From positions 1-45,278 of the forward strand of contig MOXJ01000021.1 of the NCBI GenBank assembly GCA_002507565.1: a stretch of 45,278 nt of DNA, read 5' to 3'. Of this stretch, positions 24,595 through 32,730 are shown one piece after another. The position numbers were made by a program, and so were the translations under genes. The stretch's first letter is position 1, and each line of letters starts with the position of its first letter. Below the pieces are notes generated by a model. It did no database searches and had not been told where the DNA came from. It worked only from the letters and a program-made list of their open reading frames with translations. Source of the stretch: Candidatus Reconcilbacillus cellulovorans. GTDB lineage: Bacteria; Bacillota; Bacilli; Paenibacillales; Reconciliibacillaceae.

Positions 24595-25032
24595 ATGCCG
24601 CCCACTCCGGAACCGCTCCAGTGGCTGTTCGTCGTCTGGCCGTTCGTCCTGCTCTTTTTCATGGGGATCGGCGGCTATTTCATGTTCCGAAAATTTCTCA
24701 AACTCATGCCGCAGGCGGACGGAAAATCGATTCTCGACCGCCAGATCGAAACGGTCGAGCGTTCGCGCCACCTGTGGACGGACGAAACGAAGGCGTTTCT
24801 GGAACAGCTGGTATCGCCCGTGCCGAAACCGTTCCGCGACGCCGCGCGGCACGCGATCGCCGCGAAAATCGGCCAAATCGCGCTGGAGCGCGGCGCAGAA
24901 CGCATCACGCTCGACCATTGTATCGAAGGATACATCCTCGCCACGCCGAAGCGCGATCACCGTCATCTCGTCCGGCATCTCGAGAAAAACGGCATCGATT
25001 ACAGTCGTTACCGGCATTTGTTGCAGCCGTGA
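24595..25032 (+). CDS. DUF2621 (YneK-type) membrane protein
   Basis: A 145-aa protein with one N-terminal membrane segment (about 9-31, WLFVVWPFVLLFFMGIGGYF) and a soluble helical domain. It matches the DUF2621 family, named YneK in B. subtilis, which is conserved in Bacillales and has no established function. GGGAGGTG lies 7 nt before the ATG at 24595. A TATAAT sits 22 bp upstream, directly after a perfect GC-rich palindrome. It converges on the subtilase gene with a 16-bp gap. Confidence 0.75.
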   Translation: MPPTPEPLQWLFVVWPFVLLFFMGIGGYFMFRKFLKLMPQADGKSILDRQIETVERSRHLWTDETKAFLEQLVSPVPKPFRDAARHAIAAKIGQIALERGAERITLDHCIEGYILATPKRDHRHLVRHLEKNGIDYSRYRHLLQP

Positions 25033-25048
25033 TGTATCCGGGGCCGCG

Positions 25049-27928
25049 CTACGGTCTCCGCTCCGACGCCAATCGTTTGACGACGACGGCCGCTTCAGCG
25101 CGCGTGGCGGGCTGTCGCGGCCGAAACTGGCCGTCGGGATAACCGTTCAGCCGTCCCGCGGCCGCGACCGCGGCCACGGCATCGTGCGCCCAATCGGAAA
25201 CGTCGCCCGCATCGACGAATCGCAAGACGATCGGCTCTTTCGCGTCGGCGCCGCCCGCATCGGCTTTTCCGGCGGGAAAAGCGCGCGCCAAAACGACCGC
25301 CATCTGCTCGCGCGTCATCGGGTCGCCCGGCCCGAAACGCCCGTCGCCGTATCCCTCGATCCATCCCGCTCGGGCGGCCGCGTTCACAGCCGAAGCATAC
25401 CACGCCCCGGACGGGACGTCGATGAAACGAGTATCTCCCGCTGCGGTTTCGCCGGATGCAGACAGGCCGAACGCCCGAACGAGCATCGCGACGAACTCCG
25501 CTCTCGTCACGGCGCGATCCGGCTCGAACCGTCCGCCGCCTGTTCCGCCGACCGTCATGCGCGCCGCCAAAGCCTCGACGTCTTCCCGCGCCCAATGTCC
25601 GGCGATGTCGGCAAACGAGCCGACGTAGGACATGACGGCGATTCGACCCGGCGTTTCGGTTCGGAACGCCCATTTCCCCTCGCTCGCCCGATCGCCGCCC
25701 GCCCAACGCCAACCCTCTTTCGGCGCAAGCGCTTCGGCGTCCGCGCGCACAAATGCCGCCGTCCGCTCCGGACGCCCGCAGCCGTAACGGTTCGCCACGC
25801 GCGCCTCGGCGGGTGCACCGAACGAAACGACCGGCGAATCGTCGACCCGCACAAACACATGCCAAACGTCCGAACAAAGAACGAAACCATCCGGAACGAC
25901 CGAAGCCGGCGCGACCGACTCCCGCTCCGCGCGCCAGATGATCTTCCCCCCCTCCGTCTCAGCCGGGAAAACGCCGGGACCGAACCGCCATTCGGTCTCG
26001 TCCGTGCGGATGCGCAGCGAAACTTGAGCGGCCGGACGCCAGGAAGCGGGAAATTCGACTTCGACGGCGTCGGCCGGCGCTTCACCGGGCAACGTGCGCG
26101 CATCAAGCAGACGTTCGCCCGCCTCGTCGGGACGTCCGGCCGCAGCGTTTTCCGAATAGACGACGCGAAGAACGCGTTTTCCGCCTTCGACGCTCGTCCG
26201 CCGCGTCATCCCATTGCCGGAAACGACCGTGACGTCCGTCCAGCCGCTGACCCATCCTCCGTCGACCGCCCGCGCACGCAGCAGATAACGGCCGGGATCG
26301 ACGCCGGAAGCGTCCCAGACGACGTCGGCCGTTCCGTTTCGGACGACGAACGGCAGCCGGGCGACCGATCGTTCCGTTTCGCCGTTTGCGCCGACGATTT
26401 CAAGCTCGCCGGCGCCGGAAGCGTTTTCCACGAGCGACCCGTCGTACGCCCGGACGGAAACGCGCAGCGGCACTTCGCCTTCCACCCGGTCGGCCGGCGG
26501 CTCCGGCCGAAGCGACGGCCTGCCGAACGCCTCGCGCGCGTCGAAAAGCCCGAACCCCGTATCGGGGTCGAATCCCGGCGGCCCGACGTCGCGCGCCGTT
26601 TCCTGCAGTCGCCTGCGGACCGCTTCAACCCGTCGTTCATCCCGCGCCTGCAGGAGCGACGAGTCCGCGGCAAGCAGGAGCGCCGCAAGGCCGCTTGCGA
26701 TCGGCGCAGCCGCCGACGTGCCGGAACGGAACGCATAACGCGAAATGCCCCCGAACGACAGGTCGGGACCGAGCACGTCCACTCCGGGCGCCGAAACGTC
26801 CAGTTCGTCGCCGCCGTTGGAAAAATCGGCCGGCCGCCACGTTCCGTCCGGCGCGCGGTCGAGCGCGCCGACGGCGATCGCCTCCACATACGCAGCCGGG
26901 TATTCGACCGGCCGGACCATCGCCCCCGCCGTTTTCCCGTCCGGCACGCCGGGCGGCCGACCCAGATCTCCCGGATTTCCCTCTGGATACCTATCGCTTC
27001 CATTGCCCGCAGCCGCGACGACGACGACACCGTGGCGGACGGCATACCGGATCGCTTCCTCCAGAAACAAGCTCGGATACGGAGAACCGACGCTCAGATT
27101 GATGACGTCGGCGCCGTGATCGACAGCCCAGTAAATTCCTTGAACGAGAGCGGCGGTATTGCCGCGACCGGAATCGTCTACGACTTTGACGGGCATCAGG
27201 CGGACGCCGGAAGCGGCTCCGGCGACGCCGACCGCGTTGTCGGCGACCGCCGCGACGACGCCGGCGACATGCGTCCCGTGACCGTGCCGATCTTCCGGAA
27301 CCGGGTCGTTCGCCACGAAATCGTACCCCGGCACGAGCGCCGCCGCCAGATCCTCATGCGACAGATCGACGCCAGTGTCGAGCACGGCCACCGTCACCCG
27401 CGCGCGCGCCTTTCGGGAAACGAGCGGCCAGACGTCCGGCAGACCGACGGCGGCAAGCTGCCACTGATACGGAAAATACGGATCGCCCGCGGCGGCCGGG
27501 CCGTCCGCAATCCGGACCGGACAGGCCGGTTCAGCGAACGCGACGTTCGGATCATCGCCCAGAACATCTGCCACGCGTTTCGCCGGTACCGGGGCGGTGA
27601 ACGACACCGAACCGACCGACGCGGCGTTCGGCGACTGCGCGCGGACTTTGCCGCCCGACATCGCTTCGAGCCGTTCGACCGTTTCCGGCAAAAGACCGTC
27701 GGCACCGGGGCGATAGCGAACGAGAAACGCCCCGGCCGTCGCCTCGGTTTCGGCGCACGAACCCGACGCTGACAATCCCACTGCCGTCCATCCGGAAGGC
27801 GGTTCGGCGGCCAACGACCGGACCGGCGCAAAAAAGCCGGCCGAAGCGGCAAAGAGCGTCGCCACGGCCGTGACGACCGAAACGGCCGGTATGCGGTTAA
27901 GCCCGTATTTCCGTAACCGACCCAACAC
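25049..27928 (-). CDS. SLH-anchored subtilisin-like serine protease (S8)
   Basis: A 959-aa secreted protease attached to the cell wall. Order: basic head and signal peptide (1-40, SLAAEP); I9-like propeptide (about 65-135); S8 catalytic domain (about 150-470) with Asp184 in AVLDTGVD, His217 in HGHGTHVAG, oxyanion Asn309 in AAAGNG and Ser405 in SGTSAAAP; a middle region with Ig-like pieces (about 490-760); and three SLH repeats (last ~190 residues). The GTG at 27928 has AGAGGGG 7 nt upstream; the open frame before it lacks such a site. It appears monocistronic, because the upstream operon ends in a strong terminator at 28036. It is the second SLH exoprotein in the window, with the galactanase at 2031-5351. 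Confidence 0.92.
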   Translation of the reverse strand: MLGRLRKYGLNRIPAVSVVTAVATLFAASAGFFAPVRSLAAEPPSGWTAVGLSASGSCAETEATAGAFLVRYRPGADGLLPETVERLEAMSGGKVRAQSPNAASVGSVSFTAPVPAKRVADVLGDDPNVAFAEPACPVRIADGPAAAGDPYFPYQWQLAAVGLPDVWPLVSRKARARVTVAVLDTGVDLSHEDLAAALVPGYDFVANDPVPEDRHGHGTHVAGVVAAVADNAVGVAGAASGVRLMPVKVVDDSGRGNTAALVQGIYWAVDHGADVINLSVGSPYPSLFLEEAIRYAVRHGVVVVAAAGNGSDRYPEGNPGDLGRPPGVPDGKTAGAMVRPVEYPAAYVEAIAVGALDRAPDGTWRPADFSNGGDELDVSAPGVDVLGPDLSFGGISRYAFRSGTSAAAPIASGLAALLLAADSSLLQARDERRVEAVRRRLQETARDVGPPGFDPDTGFGLFDAREAFGRPSLRPEPPADRVEGEVPLRVSVRAYDGSLVENASGAGELEIVGANGETERSVARLPFVVRNGTADVVWDASGVDPGRYLLRARAVDGGWVSGWTDVTVVSGNGMTRRTSVEGGKRVLRVVYSENAAAGRPDEAGERLLDARTLPGEAPADAVEVEFPASWRPAAQVSLRIRTDETEWRFGPGVFPAETEGGKIIWRAERESVAPASVVPDGFVLCSDVWHVFVRVDDSPVVSFGAPAEARVANRYGCGRPERTAAFVRADAEALAPKEGWRWAGGDRASEGKWAFRTETPGRIAVMSYVGSFADIAGHWAREDVEALAARMTVGGTGGGRFEPDRAVTRAEFVAMLVRAFGLSASGETAAGDTRFIDVPSGAWYASAVNAAARAGWIEGYGDGRFGPGDPMTREQMAVVLARAFPAGKADAGGADAKEPIVLRFVDAGDVSDWAHDAVAAVAAAGRLNGYPDGQFRPRQPATRAEAAVVVKRLASERRP

Positions 27929-28035
27929 GAAAGCGCCCCTCTTTTCCGCCGCCAATGCCACGAAACATTCCTTCGGATAGGACATTCGACAGCCACGTCC
28001 GAATTCCTGTCTCGTCTACGTTCCGGCAGAACGCC

Positions 28036-28091
28036 AAAAAAAAGAAAATCGCGATGACCGCCGCAAAATTCCGGTTGCGGACCGTCATCGC
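28036..28091 (-). terminator. Rho-independent terminator of the glycosyltransferase operon
   Basis: On the minus strand GCGATGAC...CCGCAA pairs with TTGCGG...GTCATCGC around an 8-nt loop (14 base pairs with a small bulge), followed by ATTTTCTTTTTTTT. The stem overlaps the stop codon of the gene at 28085-29212. Confidence 0.85.
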
Positions 28092-29212
28092 AATCTCCCG
28101 AACGCTTCAGACTCTCTCGGTCGGTTAAGCGAACCGGCCGACATTTTCCGAACGATCAATTCAGTCAGCAGATAGGCGATCGTCGATTCCGCGCCCTGGT
28201 TTCGATTCGGACCATCCGGCGTCAGCCCGTCGCAACAGGATCCTTCGTCGGGATCGGCCAGCGGCGTCTGTAACTCGTTGTCGCCGTAGAACCAGTCGAG
28301 ACACTTTTCCGCAACCTGTCTGTAGTACGCCCTTTCCAACACGTCGTAGGCGGCCGAACACGCCAGCGCTAGCTTCATCGCCTCGAGCGGCTGCTGATCC
28401 CACATCGCCCGGCTTTCGCGCGTGCACCATCCGCGGTTGCCGATCGGCCGGATCCACCCTTGCGGTGCGGTCATTTTCATAATGAGAAAATCAAGCGAGG
28501 TTCGTGCGGTTTCCAACGCGCCGCGCGAACCGGTTACGCGGTACGCCGCAAACAGTGCCCACGGCAGGACGCCGTTGCCGTACGTCATGACCGGATCGAA
28601 CCACGCCCAGCCGGGTCCGGAATATTCACGAAACCGGGAAATGAGCCGTTCCTCGAGTCGTTTCACGAGTTCATACAGCTCGTCTTCCCGATTTCTCCAC
28701 GGTGACCGAGCGCCGCGCAGCCAGCCGTCTTCCAGCAGCAGGCAACAGGCGGCAAGCGCATAGGCCCAGCCGCGCGGGTGGACGAGTTCCTGCACGCGGG
28801 GAAGCGCCCGGCGTACGACATCGGCGGCGGCGAACGCCTTGTCTTCGTCCGGCAAACGAACGCCGGCGACGGCGCACGCCCAGAGCGCCCGCGCGAAACA
28901 GTCGTCCGACGGCGTTTCCGGTTCGGGCGTCCGGTCGTAACGAAAATTGTTGTGAAACGTGCCGTCCGGCCGCTGCGCCCAAGCGAGAAACGCAAGGTAC
29001 CGGTCGGCGAGCTGTAACGGCCGGGCGTCGTCCGGACGGACGCGCCCCTCGAAAGCGTCGATCGCTTCCACGCACGCCCAGAGCGCCCTGGCGTTGTCGT
29101 CGGTCGTATACCCTTCACCGCGTCGGGGAATCCGGCCCAGCGCGTGTTCCAGCACCCCGGTATCGTCGGTCAAGCGAGACAAGTGCCGGAAACTAACGCT
29201 GAACCCTCGCAA
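28085..29212 (-). CDS. six-hairpin (alpha/alpha barrel) glycosidase-like partner of the glycosyltransferase
   Basis: A 375-aa cytoplasmic protein, mostly helical, with motifs of alpha/alpha-toroid sugar enzymes. These are TDDTGVLEHALGRIPRRGEGYTTDDNARALW near the N-terminus, WAQRPDGTFHNNF, PVMTYGNGVLPWALF and GAESTIAYLL at the end. Proteins like this accompany GT4 glycosyltransferases in several bacteria. The catalytic role is unknown. The best start is the TTG at 29212, which has AGGAGGGG 6 nt upstream and overlaps the glycosyltransferase by 20 nt; an ATG at 29245 lacks such a site. It is the last gene of the CIRCE-headed operon. Confidence 0.75.
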   Translation of the reverse strand: MRGFSVSFRHLSRLTDDTGVLEHALGRIPRRGEGYTTDDNARALWACVEAIDAFEGRVRPDDARPLQLADRYLAFLAWAQRPDGTFHNNFRYDRTPEPETPSDDCFARALWACAVAGVRLPDEDKAFAAADVVRRALPRVQELVHPRGWAYALAACCLLLEDGWLRGARSPWRNREDELYELVKRLEERLISRFREYSGPGWAWFDPVMTYGNGVLPWALFAAYRVTGSRGALETARTSLDFLIMKMTAPQGWIRPIGNRGWCTRESRAMWDQQPLEAMKLALACSAAYDVLERAYYRQVAEKCLDWFYGDNELQTPLADPDEGSCCDGLTPDGPNRNQGAESTIAYLLTELIVRKMSAGSLNRPRESEAFGRLR

Positions 29213-30389
29213 CGCGCTCCCCTCCTGCCGCCGAGGCCGCGACATCGGCTGCGACTTCCGCAAACAGACGGGCATGGGCCGTGCCGACCGCCGGCCATCT
29301 CATCGTCCGACCGATCGCCTCAATGCGTGCCTCCAGCACGCGCAGCCGGCGTTCGTCCGACAAGAGGCGCGCAATCGCGTCCGCCCACCGCTCGACGTCG
29401 CCATACGGAATGAGCAATTCTTCCTCAAAACCTCTCAGCAAATCGCGGGCGTAGCAATAGGGCGTCGACAACACCGGCCGCCCGAGCCCGACGGCGTAGG
29501 CGAGCGTGCCGCTCGTGATCTGTTGCATGCCCGGATAGGGCGTAACGTATATGTCGCAGGCGGTTAAGTACCGCACCAATTCGTCGTTTTCGACATAACG
29601 GTCGACCATGACGACGCTGCCTTCAAGGCCGAGCTCGCGGATGCGGCGCCGCAATTCGTCGCGGTACGACTCGCCCTCGTATTTCAAAACTTCCGGATGG
29701 GTCTGGCCGACGATGGCGTACAGCACGTTCGGAACTCGGCGCACGACGGCCGGCAGAGCATCCAGGATCAGTTCGATTCCCTTACCGCGCGAAAGCAGGC
29801 CGAACGTCATCAGCACGCGCCGACCGTCCCAGCCGAGCGACTTGCGGGCCGCCTCCCTGCCGCGCGCGTCGGGTGCCGGCGTCCCGTGCGGGATAAAAAC
29901 CGTTTTCGCCGGCGACACGCCGAACGACCGTTCCAGAAACCGGACTGCCTCGCGGTTCATAACGACGATGCGGTCGCTGCGGTGCGCAATCTCTTCCTGA
30001 ATGCTCCGGTAAGGCTCTTCCGGTTTCTCGAAAACCGTGTGGAACGTCGTCACCAGCGGCTTGCGCAGCCTGCGGACGAATTCCAGAACGTATTCGCCGG
30101 CTTCTCCGCCGAAAATGCCGAACTCATGCTGCAGCGATACGACGGACACACCGCTGCGGTTGACTTTTTCCGCCAACCGAATGTAATCCTTACGGTCTTC
30201 CTTGACGAGCGGCCACACGGAAGGATCTCCCGCCGCCGTCGCCATATCCGAGGCGGGAACGACGCGGACGACCGGATCGGGTACGCGCGATCCCCTCGCG
30301 GCCATCACACTCGCCCGCAAATCGCGCGTGTACGTCGCGAGACCGCATCGCTGCGGCACATATGTGCTGACATAGACAACCCCGTTCAT
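29193..30389 (-). CDS. GT4-family glycosyltransferase
   Basis: A 398-aa retaining glycosyltransferase of GT-B fold. The N-terminal half starts MNGVVYVSTYVPQRCGLATYTRDL and has LQHEFGIFGG and TTFHTVF. The C-terminal donor domain has VLMTFGLLSRGKGIELILDALP and the acidic E-x7-E-like region DIYVTPYPGMQQITSGTLAYAVGLGRPVLST. There are no membrane segments. Donor and acceptor are unknown. The ATG at 30389 has GGGAGGG upstream and starts where family members do. It lies 36 bp after a 27-codon ORF and about 175 bp downstream of a promoter overlapped by a CIRCE element, so HrcA-type heat-shock control is predicted. Confidence 0.85.
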   Translation of the reverse strand: MNGVVYVSTYVPQRCGLATYTRDLRASVMAARGSRVPDPVVRVVPASDMATAAGDPSVWPLVKEDRKDYIRLAEKVNRSGVSVVSLQHEFGIFGGEAGEYVLEFVRRLRKPLVTTFHTVFEKPEEPYRSIQEEIAHRSDRIVVMNREAVRFLERSFGVSPAKTVFIPHGTPAPDARGREAARKSLGWDGRRVLMTFGLLSRGKGIELILDALPAVVRRVPNVLYAIVGQTHPEVLKYEGESYRDELRRRIRELGLEGSVVMVDRYVENDELVRYLTACDIYVTPYPGMQQITSGTLAYAVGLGRPVLSTPYCYARDLLRGFEEELLIPYGDVERWADAIARLLSDERRLRVLEARIEAIGRTMRWPAVGTAHARLFAEVAADVAASAAGGERVARVQR

Positions 30390-30424
30390 CGGACCAACCC
30401 TCCCGCGGTCAAAGTTTGGATATA

Positions 30425-30508
30425 TCAGCAATGAACCCATGTCCCCCAGCGTGCAAGCGCGGAACGCAGCCACCGCTTTTTCCAGCGGGCACGCCTTTTG
30501 CGAGACAT
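30425..30508 (-). CDS. 27-residue Arg-rich small ORF at the head of the glycosyltransferase operon
   Basis: The ATG at 30508 has GAGGAGGG 9 nt upstream and encodes 27 residues (starting MSRKRRARWKKRW, ending GTWVHC), about 40% Lys/Arg with five Trp. It is the first ORF after the CIRCE promoter. It could be a leader peptide that couples translation to the glycosyltransferase, or a small basic protein. The good ribosome site and position are the only support. Confidence 0.4.
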   Translation of the reverse strand: MSRKRRARWKKRWLRSALARWGTWVHC

Positions 30509-30564
30509 TGGGGACATCCCTCCTCTTTGACGAAAACTTGTGCCCAGGCGATCACGCCGTTTTG

Positions 30565-30591
30565 TTAGCACTCGATCGAAGTGACTGCTAA
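30565..30591. promoter_or_regulatory. CIRCE element (HrcA operator), 17 of 18 consensus positions
   Basis: TTAGCACTC, a 9-nt spacer and GACTGCTAA. The HrcA consensus is TTAGCACTC-N9-GAGTGCTAA, so only one base differs. It begins 5 bp after the -10 box of the minus-strand promoter and so covers the predicted transcription start, the standard geometry for HrcA repression. Confidence 0.85.
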
Positions 30592-30596
30592 ATATC

Positions 30597-30626
30597 AATA
30601 TAGAAATGCCATTTTCCCGAACGCAA
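30597..30626 (-). promoter_or_regulatory. sigma-A promoter reading into the CIRCE element
   Basis: On the minus strand TTGCGT and TATATT with 18 bp between; the predicted start is near 30590, inside CIRCE. Downstream genes are the 27-codon ORF, the GT4 gene and the barrel gene. In 30627-30767 I see nothing else beyond a small GCCGA/TCGGC hairpin. Confidence 0.65.
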
Positions 30627-30767
30627 CCGAAGGCGACAGCCGAAAATCGGCATTTTGAAGGGCGAGCGGCGAATCAGGGCAGTATTCCTGCGACAGGCGG
30701 CATCTTCATGCGGAAAATCGAACGCTGTCTTTATTTTACTACAAAACTTTTCGAATGAAAAGCCTAT

Positions 30768-30809
30768 GAAAAGAAAAATCGGGTCGTCAGCCGCTTGCGC
30801 CCGATTTTT
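30768..30809 (-). terminator. terminator overlapping the amidase stop codon
   Basis: AAAAATCGGG/CCCGATTTTT, 10-bp stem, 16-nt loop containing the TGA, followed by TTTTTCTTTTC on the minus strand. Confidence 0.8.
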
Positions 30810-31512
30810 GTGCAAGACGATGCAGCATGACCCACACTTCTTCCCGCGTCGCCGGATCCTTCGGCCGTTCGCCGTCGGAGATGCCCGAGCGAACCGCCCA
30901 ATCCCGCGCCTCTTTCGCCCATTCGGACAAATCGGGCCCGCCGACGGAACCGGAACTCGCGGGCGGCGACGGGTCGGCGGGCAAGCCGAACGCTTCGGCG
31001 ACCCCCTCGGCCGTCGCGCGCGCCAACCGTCCTTGCACTTCCGCATCGGCAAGGAATGCAGCATCGCGGGGATGATCGATAAAACCGTATTCCAGCAGAA
31101 CGGCCGGCATGCGTGTCCTCCGCAAAACGTACAGGTCCGCCTGTTTTTCTCCTCGGTCGGGAAACCCGGCTTCCGTAAACACGGCGGCGACTTTGCGATG
31201 GACCGCCGAGCGGATCTGCCGCGTCCGTTCGTCAGCGGACGGGTGCACGTAGGATTCGAAGCCGGTACCGCCCCCTGCGTTGATGTGGACGCTCAAAAAC
31301 AAATCTGCACCGGCCGCGTTCGCCATTTCGACCCGATCTGCCAGAGAAACGGCCGCATCCGTTTGACGCGTCAGCCGAACGGCTGCTCTGAAAAGCGACA
31401 ATTCGCGCGCGACGGCAAGCGCAACGGCGAGCGTCAAGTCTTTTTCCCGCAGAGCGGCAGACACCGCCCCCGGATCCGCTCCGCCGTGTCCAGGATCGAC
31501 AACCACCAGCAC
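30787..31512 (-). CDS. N-acetylmuramoyl-L-alanine amidase (Amidase_3) with C-terminal SLH-like repeat
   Basis: A 241-aa zinc amidase that cleaves the glycan-peptide bond of peptidoglycan. Zinc and catalytic residues: His in DPGHGG, Glu in LREKDL, His in SVHINAGGG and Glu in LLEYGFIDH. A C-terminal helix pair (EWAKEARDWAVRSGISDGERPKDPATREEVWVML) is SLH-like, as seen in some phage and spore amidases. It has no signal peptide. The GTG at 31512 is set by AAAAGGAGG 8 nt upstream; the GTG at 31521 lies inside that ribosome site. The lack of a signal suggests a lysis-type or sporulation/mother-cell role. No phage genes are adjacent. Confidence 0.88.
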   Translation of the reverse strand: MLVVVDPGHGGADPGAVSAALREKDLTLAVALAVARELSLFRAAVRLTRQTDAAVSLADRVEMANAAGADLFLSVHINAGGGTGFESYVHPSADERTRQIRSAVHRKVAAVFTEAGFPDRGEKQADLYVLRRTRMPAVLLEYGFIDHPRDAAFLADAEVQGRLARATAEGVAEAFGLPADPSPPASSGSVGGPDLSEWAKEARDWAVRSGISDGERPKDPATREEVWVMLHRLAQKSGASG

Positions 31513-31619
31513 GAACGACACCTCCTTTTATAAACAATTGTAATCGGGAAACTTTCCAAAGGTTCGCGGACATGCTATGGTTTCAGACAAGAGCCGTCGT
31601 TTCGCGGGGGTGAAAACGC

Positions 31620-32276
31620 ATGCGGTGGGCGGCCATGCTGTCCATGCTCGTCGATCATGTCGGCCTTGTTTTCTTTCCGGACGAGCCGGCCTGGCGCATC
31701 GTCGGCCGGCTGGCGTTTCCGGTCTATGCCTATTCGATCGTTCAGGGATATGCCCGAACGCGCTCGTTTCGACGGTATGCCGCCCGGCTCGCCTTGATCG
31801 GCCTGGCGGCCCAGCTTCCCTACATGGCGGCGTTTCGCATCATGGGCGTCAACACGGTCGGTACATTGCTGGCCGGGCTGCTGGCAATGGCGGCGGCCGA
31901 CCGGTTCGACCGCGCCGGCAAACCGTTCTGGAAATGGCCGATGTTCGCCGCGGTGGGCGTTTTGCTCGAGGCACTGCGGTTCGACTACGGCGCGTACGGT
32001 TTGTCGCTCATCCTGATTTACCGCTACGGAGCGGGGCGACCGTACGCGACCGTTGCGGCACATGCGGCGCTTAACCTTGTTGCGTTGGTCGCCAAATCGT
32101 GGGTACTGCAGCTATGGAGCCTCGTGCCGACGATCCTGTTAGCCTTCGGTCCGGCGACAATCGCCGACAACCGTCGGCCGGCGGTGCCGCTCTGGTTGTG
32201 GCGGTCGTTTTATCCAGCGCATCTCGCGGCGTTGGCCGTCGTCCGGTTCGCGGCGGAGCTGGAAAGAGGGAGTTGA
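31620..32276 (+). CDS. TraX-family membrane protein
   Basis: A 218-aa polytopic membrane protein (about six or seven segments) of the TraX family. The start KWxAM-like RWAAMLSMLVDHVGLVFFP and GRLAFPVYAYSIVQGYARTRSFRRY are family hallmarks. TraX of F plasmid N-acetylates pilin, but chromosomal Firmicute members have no proven role and may be acyltransferases. GGGGGTG precedes the ATG at 31620. Its stop codon overlaps the -35 box of the cadC promoter. Confidence 0.82.
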   Translation: MRWAAMLSMLVDHVGLVFFPDEPAWRIVGRLAFPVYAYSIVQGYARTRSFRRYAARLALIGLAAQLPYMAAFRIMGVNTVGTLLAGLLAMAAADRFDRAGKPFWKWPMFAAVGVLLEALRFDYGAYGLSLILIYRYGAGRPYATVAAHAALNLVALVAKSWVLQLWSLVPTILLAFGPATIADNRRPAVPLWLWRSFYPAHLAALAVVRFAAELERGS

Positions 32277-32322
32277 CGAGAGCCGGAGGTTCGCTTATTC
32301 TAATATTCAAACGAACGTTTGA
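32273..32322 (+). promoter_or_regulatory. cad promoter with CadC/ArsR-type operator
   Basis: TTGACG (32273-32278), 17 bp, TATTCT (32296-32301). The palindrome TCAAACG-AA-CGTTTGA (32307-32322) covers the predicted start. It has the length and ends of the staphylococcal cad operator, so the adjacent CadC-like repressor should block its own promoter and be released by metal. Confidence 0.8.
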
Positions 32323-32346
32323 GTGAACGGAGGCGGAACCGGTCCG

Positions 32347-32730
32347 ATGCATCCGATAAAAACATGCGCCGACCACGACGTTTGCGAAGTTTTCACCGCG
32401 GAGCCCGAAACGGTAGCGCGCGTGCGAACGCGGCTGGCGACGGTCGACGCCCTGCGTGTCGCGGAATTTTTCAAGGCGTTGTCCGACGAAACGCGCCTGA
32501 AAATGGCGATCGCACTATGCGGCGAACGTGAACTGTGCGTCTGCGACCTTGCGTCGGCCGTCGGCACGACGGTCGCCAACGCCTCGCATCATTTGCGGGT
32601 GTTGCGGCAGTCCGGACTGGTCAAATCGCGCAAGGCGGGCAAAACGGTCTATTATTCGCTGCAGGACGACCACGTCCGCGATTTTTTGAGCACCGCAGTG
32701 GAACACGGCGCGGAGGCCATCCTGCCATGA
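32347..32730 (+). CDS. cadC: CadC-type ArsR-family metal-sensing repressor
   Basis: A 127-aa winged-helix repressor. Four Cys correspond to the CadC Cd/Pb site: C7 and C13 in the N-terminal arm (TCADHDVC) and C64/C66 in ELCVCDL of helix alpha-3. The recognition helix reads TTVANASHHLRVLRQSGLV. Cd(II), Pb(II) or Zn(II) binding releases it from the operator just upstream. The ATG at 32347 has GGAGG 13 nt upstream, a slightly long spacing. The stop overlaps the cadA start (ATGA), so repressor and pump are made together. Confidence 0.92.
   Translation: MHPIKTCADHDVCEVFTAEPETVARVRTRLATVDALRVAEFFKALSDETRLKMAIALCGERELCVCDLASAVGTTVANASHHLRVLRQSGLVKSRKAGKTVYYSLQDDHVRDFLSTAVEHGAEAILP

Noticed and set aside
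24572-27772. 1066-codon ORF on the plus strand
   Set aside because: It is antisense to the subtilase, Arg/Pro-rich, and has no motifs. The intact S8 and SLH motifs prove the minus strand. Such long shadow frames are common in this GC-rich DNA.
27897-28088. 63-codon ORF on the minus strand starting in an ATGA overlap after the barrel gene
   Set aside because: Its start and first codons are a near-perfect stem-loop followed by TTTTCTTTTTTTT, i.e. a terminator. The hydrophobic Phe run is simply the T tract.
30787-31512. amidase with SLH-like tail as a prophage lysis gene
   Set aside because: No holin, phage structural or integrase genes nearby; better read as a cellular amidase.
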